A stretch of DNA of 64,000 nt, taken from Aphrophora alni. Lineage: Eukaryota > Arthropoda > Insecta > Hemiptera > Aphrophoridae. The stretch is taken from NCBI GenBank assembly GCA_963513935.1, contig OY740768.1:48754089-48818088 (forward strand), given 5' to 3'. This document shows, piece by piece, positions 1-14,226 of this stretch. The notes beneath the pieces were generated by a model. It saw only the letters and a program-made list of their open reading frames with translations. It was not told the DNA's origin and did no database searches. How positions within the stretch are numbered: position 1 is the stretch's first letter; each line of letters starts with the position of its first letter. The translations under genes and the position numbers were made by a program.

Positions 1-3000
1 TTTTTTTCAAAATGGATTCGGTGAGTTAAAAAACTTATTTGGAATTCCACAACCTGCAAATCGAAGCGATTTTGGTCATTTTATACGGCACCACAAACCA
101 AAAAAGACCAGAGGTAAAATTTATCAAACAAGTCTATAAACCAAAGACATCATAAACAGAGGTTAGTAGCGGAGATCGGCAATTGATGTCCTCCATGCTC
201 TCAATAAAAATCATATTCCCGTACATTGAAAATTTGAAGTCTTATGACAGTACAATGTGGTGTTCGAAATTGTAAACAAGTTTAAGCCACACAACCATGT
301 GCAAGTCTGATGTTCATAACAACCAATAGTAAATTAAAATAACCATAATTAAACAGCTGTTACAGAGGCTTATTAAACTAGTTATGTATACAGCCTATGT
401 GTTGATATAAACTATTGGATTACGACCGTGTAAATTGTATTTATTACTGCCATCAGTTTATAGCCTATATATGTTAAATTAACTTTGTTGTGGTTTAATA
501 TTCATATGCAATGTAATATATATAATAAAGGAGAAGTTATCGGCTTTAATGTAGTTGGTCCAACTTTGCTTTTAAACATATAACGTAATGCTTAATACAA
601 ATTACTTCTATACAATTTGTTAACAATATCCCATTTGTAAAATTAAATGAGTTATTCATGGTGTTATCAATTAACACCGACCTGAAAATGTTAACTATAT
701 AACTATCTTTATACTTAGAACCGTTAGAAATTTACCATAATATTTACCGTATTCATTTCAAACAAGAATTCTACTTCAGTTTTGTCGATACTTTCTAAAT
801 CTCTTCTTGTCAAGACATCTTCTTCTCTCTTCCTCTGTCTATCTGTCGCGTATGTTGTATTGTTCTAATATGTTCAATCATCTATATTTAACAGGAGAAG
901 AATTGTGCTCCTCTTAACAAACACTTGCTCACCCTAGACTGTACGGTTTTTAATTTAAACTTTTATCCCTAAATTGGAGTTAGGTGTCACACCTCCCCCC
1001 AATTTTTTGAAAATAAATAAACCTGTACAAGAAACTGCGCTAGATTGGCTATCAACAAAAGTTAGACATATTGTACAATTAAAATCGTGAGACGTAATTT
1101 ATTTAAAATTTAAAAAAAAACAATTAGACAAATTGTTAATTTAAAAAACAAGTAAAATTAAAACTTTTGGTTTATAAAATAATACTTGAGGGAAGTTTTA
1201 AAAGAATCAAAAACCAAAACACTTTTCTTATTGTTAAACATAATATACACTCCATTATACGAGTATATAAGTCTACAAAATGTTAAATTATTTTTAAAAG
1301 TAAATAATATGTAAGAAAATAGCCTAAATAATTCAATATATTTACATTATATACGGATTTGAAGGTTAGATACCATTATATAAATGTACAAATACTTAGA
1401 TTAAGCGCAACAAGTAAGAAAAGTGTGTAAATACTGCAAAATAATTCAGTACATTATATTCTGTATTATACTATTAAAGCATTGAAAATTAAACACTAGG
1501 TAAGAACTTTAAGAAAGACTCTTTTATAAAGTATATACAGAATGTTAAATAAGTCGCGGGACGGCTTAATAATTTGTTTAACCATTTCTGATAGAGCTAC
1601 AAAGCTTTGCACATTGTCAATGCATACCAAAACCTATTTTAGTACTATTCAGAGGACCGCTACCTTTCCAGGGGGACAGTCTACAAGGAATAAGTAGGAT
1701 ATCTTAAATAAGAGCATAGGTCTAGTTGTATATCGAATAGGCCTTTATAAGTAGAAAACGATGCCGCAAAAACCCGACCACAAGAGGTTCACCCTAGCTA
1801 AAATAGCGTGGGTTTACCTGTATATTTTGTGAACAAAAATTGTGAATAAATGATGTACAATATCCCTAAGATAAATTTCTGGAAAATATGGAAAATATAC
1901 AATGTAAAAAATATAGGAGCCTAACAAAAAGGAAGATTATTTTCAAAATTTAAGGGGGTGAGCCCTAAACCCTAATTTGGGTATAAAAGATCAAATTTAA
2001 AACATAGGTGATCAAGTTTAGGTTAAGAGAACCACAACTCTAACTCTGCCTCTGTCTGTCTTTGTGTATGTTATGAATACTGTATATGTATAATGAGTAT
2101 AAGGAATATAACACACTAGAAGAATGCAATATACACTGCAGATACAGGAAGAATTAATTGTGCTTCTCTTAACCTAAACTTGAAAAAAAAGAAAAGAAAA
2201 AAAAACAAGATGTCAATGTTTCGTGATAAGATATAAATATCTAATACTACACAAATATTGTCACTTATACATTATTACAAGTATACATATATACACAAAA
2301 CACAAATACTATACTATATGATAAGTTTACACACATAATTCATATATTATTGTTCATAGGAAAATCATATATATAGGCCTACATAATATGTTATATAGAT
2401 CCATTTCTTTATGAATATTATTTTCTGTATTCTGAGACTAAAAACATCAAATTTAAATTCATGATTGTATTAATTTCTGTTATGAGGAGATTTTCTGTCT
2501 GTAGTGGATTATTTCTCTCACTCACACAAGCTCTCCCTCTATTTCTCTCTCTGTCAATAGAGCAGTAAATAATTTGTATATTCAATACAGAAAACTGCAC
2601 TGTTTATTTATTTTTGTCAAGCCTTATGGTTCTCATTTTGATAGTTGAAACAAAATTTGCTGGATGACGGTCTTAACCTTTAGTCGATTAAGGTAAAAAT
2701 CATTAACATCTGTTATTGAGTTTGAATTTATCGGAATGTTTTTGAATAGCTAGTGAGGGGGAAAAATACAAAAAGCCATACATACACAGCTCGTTATAAA
2801 ATATATTTATTCTTTTTCGTGGTTCTGAGGCTATAAGAAGTTATTTTCTACCATAGACTAAATCGCAATCGCTTATTTTATGTTGTTAAATTTCTTTAAA
2901 ACATCAAAATTAAAATTGTAACATCTATCTTTTAAAACTCATCATCTTGAAAAATGAGAAATAATAAATAATAAAGCGGAAAACCAACTTTAAACTCTGT

Positions 3001-4650
3001 ATAATATTATTTTGAAAACCGAGGTATAATTTAAATGGTACAATGTTTTTATTTATTGTTTACGTGTATGTATGATTCCGAAAAAAATATAAAACATCCC
3101 TACATTTTAATCCAGGTTTCTTGACTTAAAACTAAATTGTTCAGTTAATCTTAAAATGTACGTTGATACGATAAAAGAGTTTCTTGTCGGTCCCAACTAC
3201 CTATCGAGTATCTGTCTATGTAATTACATGTATTAAACTAATGATATAGTTTATGAAGATGTTTCAAATATTATTTCTAATTAAAGCTGTGTTATTAGTG
3301 AACTCCGTTTACAAATTGAGTGTAGTTAGCTGATTGCAATATATGTTTGCTAATAGATATTACATTAGTGTCTTCAATTTGCAAATGTATTTCTCTCTCA
3401 ACTAAATATATACATTTAATTACAAAATGCATTGCTTTTGTTAGTTTAGTTTATCAAATTACCGTTTAACATCATATTTTACAAAACATTAGACAGAAAA
3501 TATTTCAAACATATCATATTTTATTCAGAACAGAATAGTAAAATATACTAGTATTTTAATTAGAATGCGTTAATTAACATTAAAGTACATAAAAATATTT
3601 ACTTCAAACAGTTCAACTGACAAAGAGTTATATACGATAATAGAAACGACACGGAATAACTGTAGAATTCAAGACTCAGTTCTGTTATTTGTCACCAATT
3701 ATTTTAAGAGATGTCATTCACTGGTTTCAATATAACTCTTTCTTTATGAATTTAGCTCATTTTCGTACTGGAAATATACATAGCTCCAAATATCATTGAG
3801 AAACTAATCCAGGAACCAAGCGATATGTACCAATCATGTTGCCGAGACTGCGTGTTCTTGGTCCGCATACAATTAGTATATATACGCGTAGGTATAACAT
3901 GAAATACTGTATAAATTTACCAAATTAGTATTGTTATTATATTTCACACTGCCTTTAACTTAATTATTTCCCAAAGAATTAAGAATATCAAATTTTGTTT
4001 CTTGACATAATTCCAATCACAAAGTATAAACACAAGCCGCATTTCTTTTAGTAATCTTTGCCACATTGATATTTATAGTGCCTCAAGATAACTCTTAAGT
4101 GAAATAGTGGACTGTCTTGTGTAAATTTTTACCAACTTTGCTGATATGTAAAAGTAATGTATAAGTTTAAATTAAATAGGAATAAAAACAAGAAATTTCC
4201 AAGAGCCTATTTGTTTGTTTAATGAAATAAGTTTATTAAAGTTGATTATAGATGACATAACGAAGGTGGTGGATAATAATTTAAATCCTACTGTAAAATA
4301 GTACTTTTTTTTTTTTTAGTTGACCTATATGCAACTATCAATTAGACATACCTAACTCGCGTATAATAAGTAAAAATCTTTGTTATAATATTTTTAATTG
4401 TATATTATACTAACATTTGTAATAAATAATTATTATAAATGAGCAAATAAATAACCAAGCAGATATTTTGTTAGCAGATCTAATTATTAGGAAAAAATTT
4501 GTTTTGCTTTATTTAACTTATTTTTCATTACGAACATTTATTGTTTATTATGTAAATATGACTAGAAGTTTTTTTTCAAACTGTCGTGTTGTTACTGCAG
4601 GCTGTGAGCATATTGTACACTATTATACATAATATATAGTGTATCTATTT
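1..4650. other. AT-rich spacer without recognisable genes
   Basis: No open frame longer than about 60 codons and no recognisable protein domain is seen. The only structure found is the inverted-repeat pair at 905-2036 listed separately, plus a third partial copy of its arm near 2160-2183 and short CT-rich and poly(A) tracts. It could be intergenic or intronic. Confidence 0.6.
905..2036. repeat. Diverged inverted-repeat pair (possible non-autonomous DNA transposon)
   Basis: The left arm (about 905-1012) and the reverse complement of the right arm (about 1942-2036) align over roughly 100 bases. They share a TTGTG..CTCTTAAC block, an A/T-rich middle, a CTTTTATxCC block and a C-rich end. The identity is clearly imperfect, so the element is old. 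The roughly 930 bases between the arms hold no coding sequence. A further arm copy lies at 2160-2183, inverted to the right arm. A non-autonomous DNA transposon or foldback element fits, but I could not define target-site duplications. Confidence 0.45.
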
Positions 4651-4659
4651 GTTGTGTCT

Positions 4660-5690
4660 TCTGTAGGTTGATGTGCAGCGGCGTCTGGAGAAACTCACAT
4701 ATGGGTCATGCCATAATTACAGGAAAAATTGGTCACCTGACTCTAAGTATGGGTAGCGATAATATAGACACCGGATATTTGTTTTCAAAACCTTTTGAAG
4801 TTAAATTGCCCCATGGTGACTAAAATCGAGTTCTAGGAAATATAGGAAACCTCGTGGTTTAAAACTACGCAGGTAGTGCTTCCCTAGGGACAAATATACC
4901 ACAGTTTATCAGGAAGAGATTATGACCATAAATGACTACAGGATAATTTGAGGTGGACTTTAAGAAAAACCGTATCAACATATATACAGATAGTCAGGCT
5001 GTAATTAATGCACTTGCAAGCACTACAATAAAATCTAGTCTAGCGTGGGAATGCCGAGAGAACATCAACTCGTTATCCCAGTAAAACCGGGTAACTTTGC
5101 ACTGAGTGCTGGGGCATAAAAGAGTTGAGGGTAACAAAAACACAGACAATCTAGCTAAACAGGGCTCTGTATCAGAGTTTGTAGGACTTGAGGCTTCTGT
5201 AGGAATATCCGTGTATTTGGCCAAGATGGCCATAAACAGGTGGGTTCATGCCAAACACCAACAAATATGGAGAAGCCTTAAGAGGCACTCCCATAGTAAA
5301 TCATTACTTAAGGACATCTCTTCAGGTAGTCCTGAAAGGATAATAATGACCCGAGGTACGAGATGCTGGGTTTAAGACCACACTTGCACAGGATAGGAAC
5401 TTATCAATGCAATACTGTATCTAAACTTGATGGGAAGAGTGAGGAGACGCAGACCACATAATTTTCAATTGTGAGACCCTGAACAATAAGAGGCGAAATG
5501 TTTTCCGATTCCAAATTCCTGGGGAACTGTTATTGGAAGAGCTAGTTAGTGGATTACGTAAACTCGTAAGGGGAACAAATCTGCTAAAATAGAATGAGGA
5601 GGGTTTAGTTGCACATAGGCCGTCGGAGGCGGTGCCGGGGCTGGTTTAAAAGGCCCTTCAATCAATCAATCAATCAAATAGGTCAGTTAT
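4660..5690 (+). pseudogene. Decayed LINE fragment (RNase H domain and 3' end)
   Basis: This is the 3' part of a non-LTR retrotransposon of the type that carries an RNase H domain after its reverse transcriptase (I, R1 or LOA-like groups). In one forward frame near 4975-5160 a TDSQAV motif (RNase H strand with the catalytic Asp) is followed by GHKRVEGNKNTDNLAKQGS, the His and Asp motif that closes RNase H. At least two in-frame stops lie between them (near 5083 and 5107), and further frame changes follow. A stretch near 5450-5480 encodes a PHIIFNC-like motif, the family's usual C-terminal Cys/His element. The copy ends in a (TCAA)n microsatellite at about 5655-5680, typical of 3' tails in these LINEs. 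The 5' end is truncated and no reverse transcriptase remains. It is dead. Confidence 0.75.
5656..5680 (+). repeat. (TCAA)n tail of the LINE fragment
   Basis: Five or so tandem TCAA units directly follow the decayed RNase H-type LINE, replacing a poly(A) tail. This marks the 3' end of the insertion. Confidence 0.7.
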
Positions 5691-6137
5691 GACCAATGAG
5701 TGTAAAGTGTGGACCCTAATCAAAGCTGAAAAGGATTTATTACTTAGGGTTTTAAAAAAAAATCGTTTAATTTGTGATGCTACTTTGAAATAGGATCGAA
5801 CTGGAAAATTAGAAGCAACCAATAAATGAATACATTGATTGGAAAAGGCAGAATTTGACGGGGTTTTTTTAATCTCAGAGAGTACCTTAGTAAGGACACC
5901 TACGAAGATACCCTCCTGAAAGGGATGTTAAAAAAATGTAAGAGTAGAGATAATAGAACAAGAGGAAGACCACGGTAAAGGTAGAATTGATGATATAGAA
6001 AGGGACTTGGGTACGCTGAAAGTGAACAATTGGAAAATGGTTGTGAGCCCGAAAGAAGTGGTGAAGGAAAATTGTAACACCCTTTATATAAATATAATAG
6101 TTTTAAATACTCATATTAAATATTACTTATAATATCA

Positions 6138-6140
<3 letters not shown>

Positions 6141-6168
<28 letters not shown>

Positions 6169-6179
6169 AAGAAGAAGAA
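6141..6179 (+). repeat. (GAA)n microsatellite
   Basis: Thirteen consecutive GAA triplets without interruption. Confidence 0.95.
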
Positions 6180-8156
6180 TATTAAAACATTGATAAGAAT
6201 TAAGTGTAACGTATTTATAATATTTAACATTTAATTTTATAAACAGTAACCTTTCATATTTTAAAATATGAAAACAATTAACACTTAATTCTAATATTTA
6301 CAGATTCAAAACTAACGACAAGAAGTAATTAAAGCAATTAACACCAGAGAACGCTCATTAAAACCATATTAAATGGTTTTTTTAAATTTTCTTGGAACAG
6401 ATTAACCAGACCAGTGGCTTAGCTAACTATTACTCTAAAATGAATAGAATATAAATTAGATGGAAGGTACAAAATGGCTTGAAACTGTCATTAATGTGGA
6501 AGCTTTCGTCCGTTTTATTATCTTCTATATTGTTTATTAGGTGCCTCAATAAACCATAAATGTTTACTAAACTGTTTTTGTAATTACTACTTCTTGATGC
6601 ATATTAAATTGTTTTCTATTGCTATCAGTTTATTGGTTGTTTGGTGATATTTTACTGTTTTTTGCACGTGAAATAATTACACTTTACTCAATAGCTGGCA
6701 CTGCGCATTCTCCATAAACATAACCTTAAAAAAAGTTAGTTAATTTATAATATTGCAGTTGTACAAATATAAAAGACATTTATTTGAATCTTTGTAACTC
6801 TGCAAAGTTATTTGTTGCTTTAAACTATTAACATTACGCTTAAGGAGTTATACTTTACAGCCTAATTAAATAAATTTCGTACAATTATTACACAACTAAA
6901 TAGTTTTGTGTAGTCTATTGACGTAGAGCAGGTAAACTATAAACCTATATTTCCTGCTAATAGAAAATCAGGAAAAAAACAACTTGTATACAGAAAATAG
7001 AGATCCCATTATGTACTTAATGAAATAAATATGTTTATACATTTTCAAACAGCATAGTAACAAATATTCCTCACATTTCTGTTTTTGATTATTCCTATTT
7101 CATTTTATTGTGATATTAACCTAACTCATTTCTCATTACAATATTTACTTACATGAGCAATCTTGATGATAGATATCAGCCATTAACAGGACAAACACAT
7201 ATTTTATTCAAATATTACAAACATTTATAAACACTTAAATACACATTAAAACCCCATCCTTGTAATTTTTAATTTGTTTAAAAAATAAAAAATTTCAAAC
7301 TTGTAGCACTGTCTACTTTGTCCAAATTTCATTTCTTAAACTTATAATGATGTTTGTTTTTAAAGTCCATTTAAGTGTTTAAAAAATATTTAGAATATTT
7401 TAATGAAATAAGTGTTTGTTCCTATGATGCCTGATAGATAAGCAAAACAGCTATAAACAGGAAAGTTTACAATCAAGATTGTTCAGACAAGTTGTAAAAC
7501 AACTTTATAAATATACCTATTTATATCTAAAATGTACTCTTTGGTTTAAAAATTATAATTTAAAAAACTAAATTTAAATCATTGTTATACAAAAAAGACG
7601 ACACCATCATAATATATAAAATAACCTTAGCTGTATAAGTAGGCAATAAATATCACTGCGACTTCTATAAAACTTGTATGAACAATGGCCTTAATTTACT
7701 TAATATATGCACTATATTCTTCTTGTTTAATTACACATATCTGCTGTAATTTCAAATAAAATGAATTTATTGTACCTAATTTGTTTTCTTCAAACACATA
7801 GAACAAGGAGGAAGATGTGACCTGCTTTCATGTATCCTGAAATTTGTTCATACTTCTACCAAAAATCGAAAGTTTATAGTTATAGATTTCTTGATATGGT
7901 CTATTATTGAAACATTTATAATATTGAATACAGTTTATAAATAGACGAGTTAAGGGAGTAGACTGGATATTAGTACAGTGGAAACGTTTATGGAGATCCT
8001 GAATAATAAAAGAAGGAAAAGAAAACTCAATATAAAAGTTTATTGTTATAATTTATTTTAGTAAAACAGGACAAATTACCAGACATACTGTTTAAACTTG
8101 TAAATTAATTATTTACCTGGAAACCTACTTTGAGAGTTTGAATTAACAAATAAATT

Positions 8157-8158
<2 letters not shown>

Positions 8159-8221
<63 letters not shown>
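8159..8221 (+). repeat. (CT)n microsatellite
   Basis: About 31 uninterrupted CT dinucleotides. Confidence 0.97.
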
Positions 8222-8222
<1 letters not shown>

Positions 8223-9849
8223 ATTTGGAAATACATAAAGAAAGGCATTCAGTGTTCTACTTTATATTTTGTTCTTTGCTGGAGATACGTGACCTTTCAA
8301 GTTGTAATATCAAACGAATAAATAACAAAATTACAACTTCAAAGATAGCATACCTTCTTGAAATCAGTGTATATATGAAAGAACAAACATAACTACAGAT
8401 ACCATACTATATGACCTACAAATAACAAAATTACAATATCAAAACACTTTTTTTTGAAATTATATTGCCAAAAGAAGAATTAACTATGTGTCACATAAAG
8501 TGGAAGAAATGTCTCAATATTTTAAGCCCCAGTCTACATACCCTAACATTACTGCATTAGCAATCAACGATAAAAACAATTGAAGGAAATAAATTAATTG
8601 TTAACTTTTATCACACAAGCGTCCGAAATTGATTTACCTAAAATTTTCACACTAAAACATTTAAAATATATGTTATTTAATTTCAGCCATTGACCGCTTT
8701 TTTATATTGAACAAATTTCTATAAAATACTTTACAAAAGAATGCTCGTAAAAAATAGAAGAGTAATATGATGATAAGTCAGCAAAAATATCCTTTATGGA
8801 TAATATTGCCGACTGTTACACAACTGAAAGCAGTTTATATGCCTTGTGCATATAGTAGAAAATTACTGCTGATTCAATTAAATTACTGTCGAATCAATAC
8901 TTTCGTACAGGAAAACGACACCTTTTCAATTAACTTAAATCATTAGTTTTAAAATATTATATTTTGTGTAATTTAATGCTATGTAATTTATTTTTGATAA
9001 TAAAATAATCATTGATTTTTTTCGTATTGACGCTAATTAATTTGACAGTTATTTATATGTAAATTGTCTATGAATAAAACTGTAGTTTTGAGAATGTATA
9101 TTGTGTGTTCAATTAATACGTCAATTATGTAATAATATAAAATTACCTTTGGGAAAAACGTCAACAGTAGGTACAATATGGACACCCTAAAATTATCATC
9201 CGTTGTAATAGTTCTTTACTAAGAATCAAACATATAAGTGGTTCTTATAAATACGGAGGTTAGGAGCTGCAGTACATTTAGAATAATGTTATTGCTTTAA
9301 AATATTTCTGCTAAATAAAAACTTAACCCTTTTTGGAAGTAACATATTATGAAATAAGTTTGTTAAACAATTTGTTAAAAGGTGTAAGCAAATTTTCGGA
9401 TAAGATGTTAAAGAATAAACAAGTCTATACATAAGTCAATTAAACAGAAAAAGAAAAAATCTCAAAATATCAGAAACGCAACAACAGTATATTAACACAC
9501 CCATTTATGAATAAAGGTATAGCATAGTTGTTAATTGCTATGTTTAAAACAACACTTAGTACATAGCGCTGGAGCCGCATTTCAATAAAATATAACCAAA
9601 TATATTTTTAAAGTTCCTTCACTTTTTGTTTAATTGTTAGTTTTATTTTATTTAAAATCTTTGTAGACCTTCAACACTTAAAACGTTCGTAATTAACCAA
9701 ACTAATTGTAGAATGAGGTTAGAAAAATCTACTTGCAAAAGAACTTGCCTTCAATATACCCATATGCCAAAGAGTATGTTACAACTAAATACTATTAATT
9801 AATAAATAAATTATTTCAAACAAATATTAATATTAATAATTTAATATAC

Positions 9850-10190
9850 AGGTTTATTCAGAAAGAAATAGAAACTTTTTAATTAACATGGTTAAATGGT
9901 TTTAATCAACAGAAAAACAAAATACCTAGTAGCATTACAAAGAGGACATTTCAAATTTTTTTTGTACAGTGTTATAGATGTTCTATATGAGCTCCACGGG
10001 TTACACGGCAGACATCAATTCGATATTCAAGTTCTGACCAGACTATGTTAAAGGGTATCGACGTCAACACTCACTACAGCTCTTGTTATGCGCTTCCTTA
10101 ATGCCAAGAGGCTTAATGGTAATGGGTGAGTAAAAGTAAGTGATCTTTAACGTAACCCCACAGAAAGAACTAAAATAACTGATTGAGTTT
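9850..10190 (-). pseudogene. Tc1/mariner-like transposase, C-terminal remnant
   Basis: Read on the minus strand, the codons at about 10168-10145 give FFLWGYVKDHL, the conserved C-terminal start motif of a widespread insect DDE transposase group. Further down the same strand comes an arginine-rich RKRITRAVVSV stretch in another frame, then YRIDVCRVTRGAHIEHL in a further frame, ending at a stop at 9974-9972. These three blocks are in the expected order for the C-terminus but are separated by frameshifts and stops, so the gene is dead. The catalytic DDE core upstream is missing. The sequence 9850-9900 (GTTTATTCAGAAAGAAATAG) probably represents the terminal inverted repeat, but no partner repeat was found. 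Confidence 0.7.
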
Positions 10191-13100
10191 TCTCTAGTTA
10201 AACTTCAAGCACACAAAAAGCCTTCTCAACTCTACTATTACCCGGTTTTAAATTAACAAAATTAAGAGTTTTCTTGCAACAATGTTCCAACAATCAGCTG
10301 TTAAAATAAAACTTTAGCTACCCGGTAATGCCAACATGACCGGCATAAATTATGTAGTTTCAATTTTATTGATGTAGGACAGTGTCGATTTCTTTTTGAT
10401 AACCCTGTATTTAGAAAACAACTTAAAAAATATATTATAGTAAAAATACTATCATTTCGAGCTCCTCGACAATATTGAATGAAATGTTCTTAGCTGCCAT
10501 TGATGCAACGTAAACCTGTAAAAGTAGTGATTAGTTATTATATGAAATAACATAATGTGTTATTAAAAATATGTTTAAATGTTTGAATTAATTTTTTTTT
10601 ATGTGGCCTACAAACTGCCTCCTTTCTTTATGTAAATAACATTTTAAAGTATTTAATAACTTTTAATTAGATTATATCTACTTTATACTAAAGATGTTTT
10701 TGTAGGTAATCTATAACAAATTAATTACTCTAATAAAGCAGTGACTAAAGTCGAATTTATATTTGGTAAACAAGTTTGTGATTTAAGTAACGAACGAAAA
10801 AAATATTCTATGTTCCTAAAACCACAGCTCTAATATATTTAGTTTAATAATATACTTTCAGACAAAAGGTATTATAGTAATATCTTCTTGTAATATATTA
10901 TGTATGAAATATGACTGCATTGCTCTTGCAATTTATAAGGATGTCCCGGTCTACTTATTCAACTCATTTTTCTTATTTAATTCCTACAAGTTCTTCTTTT
11001 TATCTCTGTTGAAAAACACATTTCCTATTCTCTCTCAATTTTGTGGTCTCTTAATTTTAATAAAACCATAACACAGTTCAAAAGTTGATGTGATGATATG
11101 TATACTTCAAAAACATTACTTAATGAGGATGAAAATTATAAATTTAACACAAAGTAGTTGTATAAATCTCCCAAATTGAAAATTCAACTATCTGGTGGTG
11201 ACTTTTCACTCTTACAATTTCAACATGATTTCCTGCTTCTGGAATTTTTACTTCACATTTTATAGTTCGGGAGTTAATCTAAAACATTAGAACTTTGGTT
11301 GTGGGTTTGACGTTAAATAGATACAATTAAATATGAAATATAACTTAAAGTAAGTTCAACTAAACTTGTGTGTGTTTTAAGTAGAATTTTAAACATTTTT
11401 TGAAAAATAACAAATTAAAAGTTACTGTACTTATAATTTATATTCTAGTAGTAATATAATATACATTGATAATAACTATTTATATTATTCACTTTTACTG
11501 ATATACTTGGTGAAGAAACAGGTTTGTATATATTAAATTATCATCTATCATACTTTCATTTCTGAATGTGAGTCTTAAAAATACTGGTGCTTCAGCAGCT
11601 TCGTTATCTACTGAATTTCGAAATTAATGTAATGCAAAAGTTGTTTTTTGTAATTTTAAACTTTATTTTTAATTAAGTATATTATTATTATTATTTTGTA
11701 ACACAATTAACAAAACATGTTTTTAATAAACAAAAGAGAGTAGCCACGTAAAAATCTATTTACTGGATTATAAAGATTATACATTTAAACTTTCAAAATT
11801 TCTACTTCAGAATTGAAACGGAAATATAGTGTTTTCTTGCCTTTTCATATGGATGCAAATATTAAGTGAGAGTATTAGATACAGTATGAAAAGTTTTTTT
11901 AAAAAAATTAAAATTATACATTTACATTTACATTATTTTTTGCCGCAATATATTGTCGATTAACGGAACACAAACGAATATGAAATATACATGCCCAGAA
12001 TTTTATGTTATGTGTGTCATAGGTCAAACTTTTTCAAGTATCAAAGAAAATTTTACAAGTAATGGTCAGAGAAGCTGTAATAGTCTCCTGCAGCCACATT
12101 TTTTTTAATAAATAATATTACCACTACTCTGTATATTCATGACGTGTAAAGCTATTTTACACAGCAAAATAACTTATGTAAATTTAGTCTACAATCTCAT
12201 AACCATGGATATCTCATACGAAACAAAGATTTGTTTAATTATTCCATTCAACGCACAAAACTTCGAAAAACTGTCCAAATTATTGAGTCATTGAACTATT
12301 TAACAGACAATACTACAGCCGCTGAAGAAAAATTTCAATTGATTTTTAACGACAATATATATATATTTCAAAATAGTTGAATAAAAAAAAACTATTTCAT
12401 ACAATGCAGGAGATTTTTCTTTTGAGTATATTTTTCTTCGAAGCATTTATTACATTAAAAATTTAGGATCACAATTTATGAAGTACGAAGAAAAATAACC
12501 ACCAAACGCAAATTCAACTGAGACTCTACTTTATTATCTAATTTTCATAAAATAAGTACGTTTTTAGATGATGAAACATAAAGTGAAGTACAAAAGGTAA
12601 AATATAAATTATCGTTTTAACTTCTGATATCCCCGTCCTCATAAAGGAATACACTGGAACCCATGTAGCCATGAATTGTTTAAGATATCTGTGTATTTTT
12701 AGAAGAATATATGATTAAAGAAAACACAACAAAATGATCATATAAATTTGTTTTCTTAACTATACATAAGTGCAGGTCAGTAAAATGTAAGTAACCAAAT
12801 TTAATCTAATAGTACAATCCATCTTGTTAAGTAAAGGAAAATCAAATCCAACTCCATTTCAGCTGAAAATAGCCTCTCCAATATAAGGTAACTAGAGCGT
12901 GAATATAATACAAGCTACTCACCTTATCTTATATTCCTGGCACGTGATGTATTTCCCTTAACTTTCATTTATAAAAAGACATATTTGAATACCTAAATAT
13001 AATACTATATAGAAATCTGTTTGCGGCCATAATCGTCAAACTTCCTGCAAGTCAAATTCTGCATTATTAATACTTATGAATATTTAAACAAGCATTTCAA

Positions 13101-14203
13101 ACACTAGCTAGCCTAAGTCAAATATAATAGTTTTTGGTAGGCCCTATTATACGTGTTTGCCAGAATGATGTCTATTCGGTCATTCGTGTATAGGTCCACA
13201 GCCTATATGGGTTAAATGATATTTTGTGGATACATTTTGCAGTATGATTAAAACTTTCGGTCTATAAAGGAGGGGGGAAATGGTTGGCATTAGTTGTTGA
13301 ACTAATTTCGTTAAAAAGTACTCCTTAAATCGTAATATTCAAAACTTGGCTATTTATATGAGGGGGGAGGGTATCCAGACATTGCAGCTCTTTGAACCAT
13401 CAAGTGCCATGGTACATAAATTATATGTAATATATATATTTACAAAGTGAAAATCCAATTTGTTCGCTTAACATGACCTAGATAGGTCTGAGCCCTTGGT
13501 TATTAGGGTGGGGTTTGTACAATCATTTCTCGGTATCGGTATCGTTATGCTAGCTCTGTTTGAAAATTTGACTATTTTGTTACCGTAAAATTACCTACAT
13601 GCTAACAAGGGTGTTGATGTAAGTTTGCCAATAACAACCTTTGTCATAATTTGTAGTATTTTAATTTCTTTTAGAATTCAATAAGCAAATATATTTCTTG
13701 ACTTCCGTCATTTCGAAGCTATTTTTGGTTGGTTCGATAATTGTAAATTGACTAAGAACGAGTATTTATACGTCAATTCTACCTGTTTATTAAAGCTGTT
13801 ACTAATTTCAAAATTTATTTCTTTTTACTTTGGACTTTATTGCTTAAATCGCGGGTTTGGTTCTGATTGGATTTTCAACTTTATAAAGAACATGCAATCT
13901 TTTGCGAATACTAGAGTTCACAGAGGTGAAGTCTCGTGGTTATTATGATTTTGTAATTTACTTATTTTACTTAAAACGTTTAGTTCAATAAACCAAATAC
14001 ATAACACATGGCTTTATTTAAACCTGAACTTGTCCTGCACTTTTTTACGTCTTAACTGAATTTTATCTTAATGCTCATTTTCTATAGTAATTAATTTTAA
14101 AATATTTGTTTTTTAAAAAACCTCTGACATGAGATGCCGTACATTTTTATGACAATTATAATGAATTAAAAACCATTATTTAAAAGTAAAGTATGTTAAT
14201 CTT

Positions 14204-14226
14204 AAAAAAAAAAAAAAAAAAAAAAA
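14204..14226 (+). repeat. Poly(A) tract
   Basis: A 23-base run of A. It could be the tail of an unrecognised retroposed sequence, but nothing upstream is recognisable. Confidence 0.8.

Larger units (their letters stand above)
5700..9845. other. AT-rich spacer with microsatellites
   Basis: No gene or protein domain is recognised. Only short microsatellites stand out, listed separately. Confidence 0.6.

Noticed and set aside
4994..5233. 79-codon minus-strand frame over the LINE fragment
   Set aside because: Antisense to the RNase H remnant, which explains the sequence on the plus strand.
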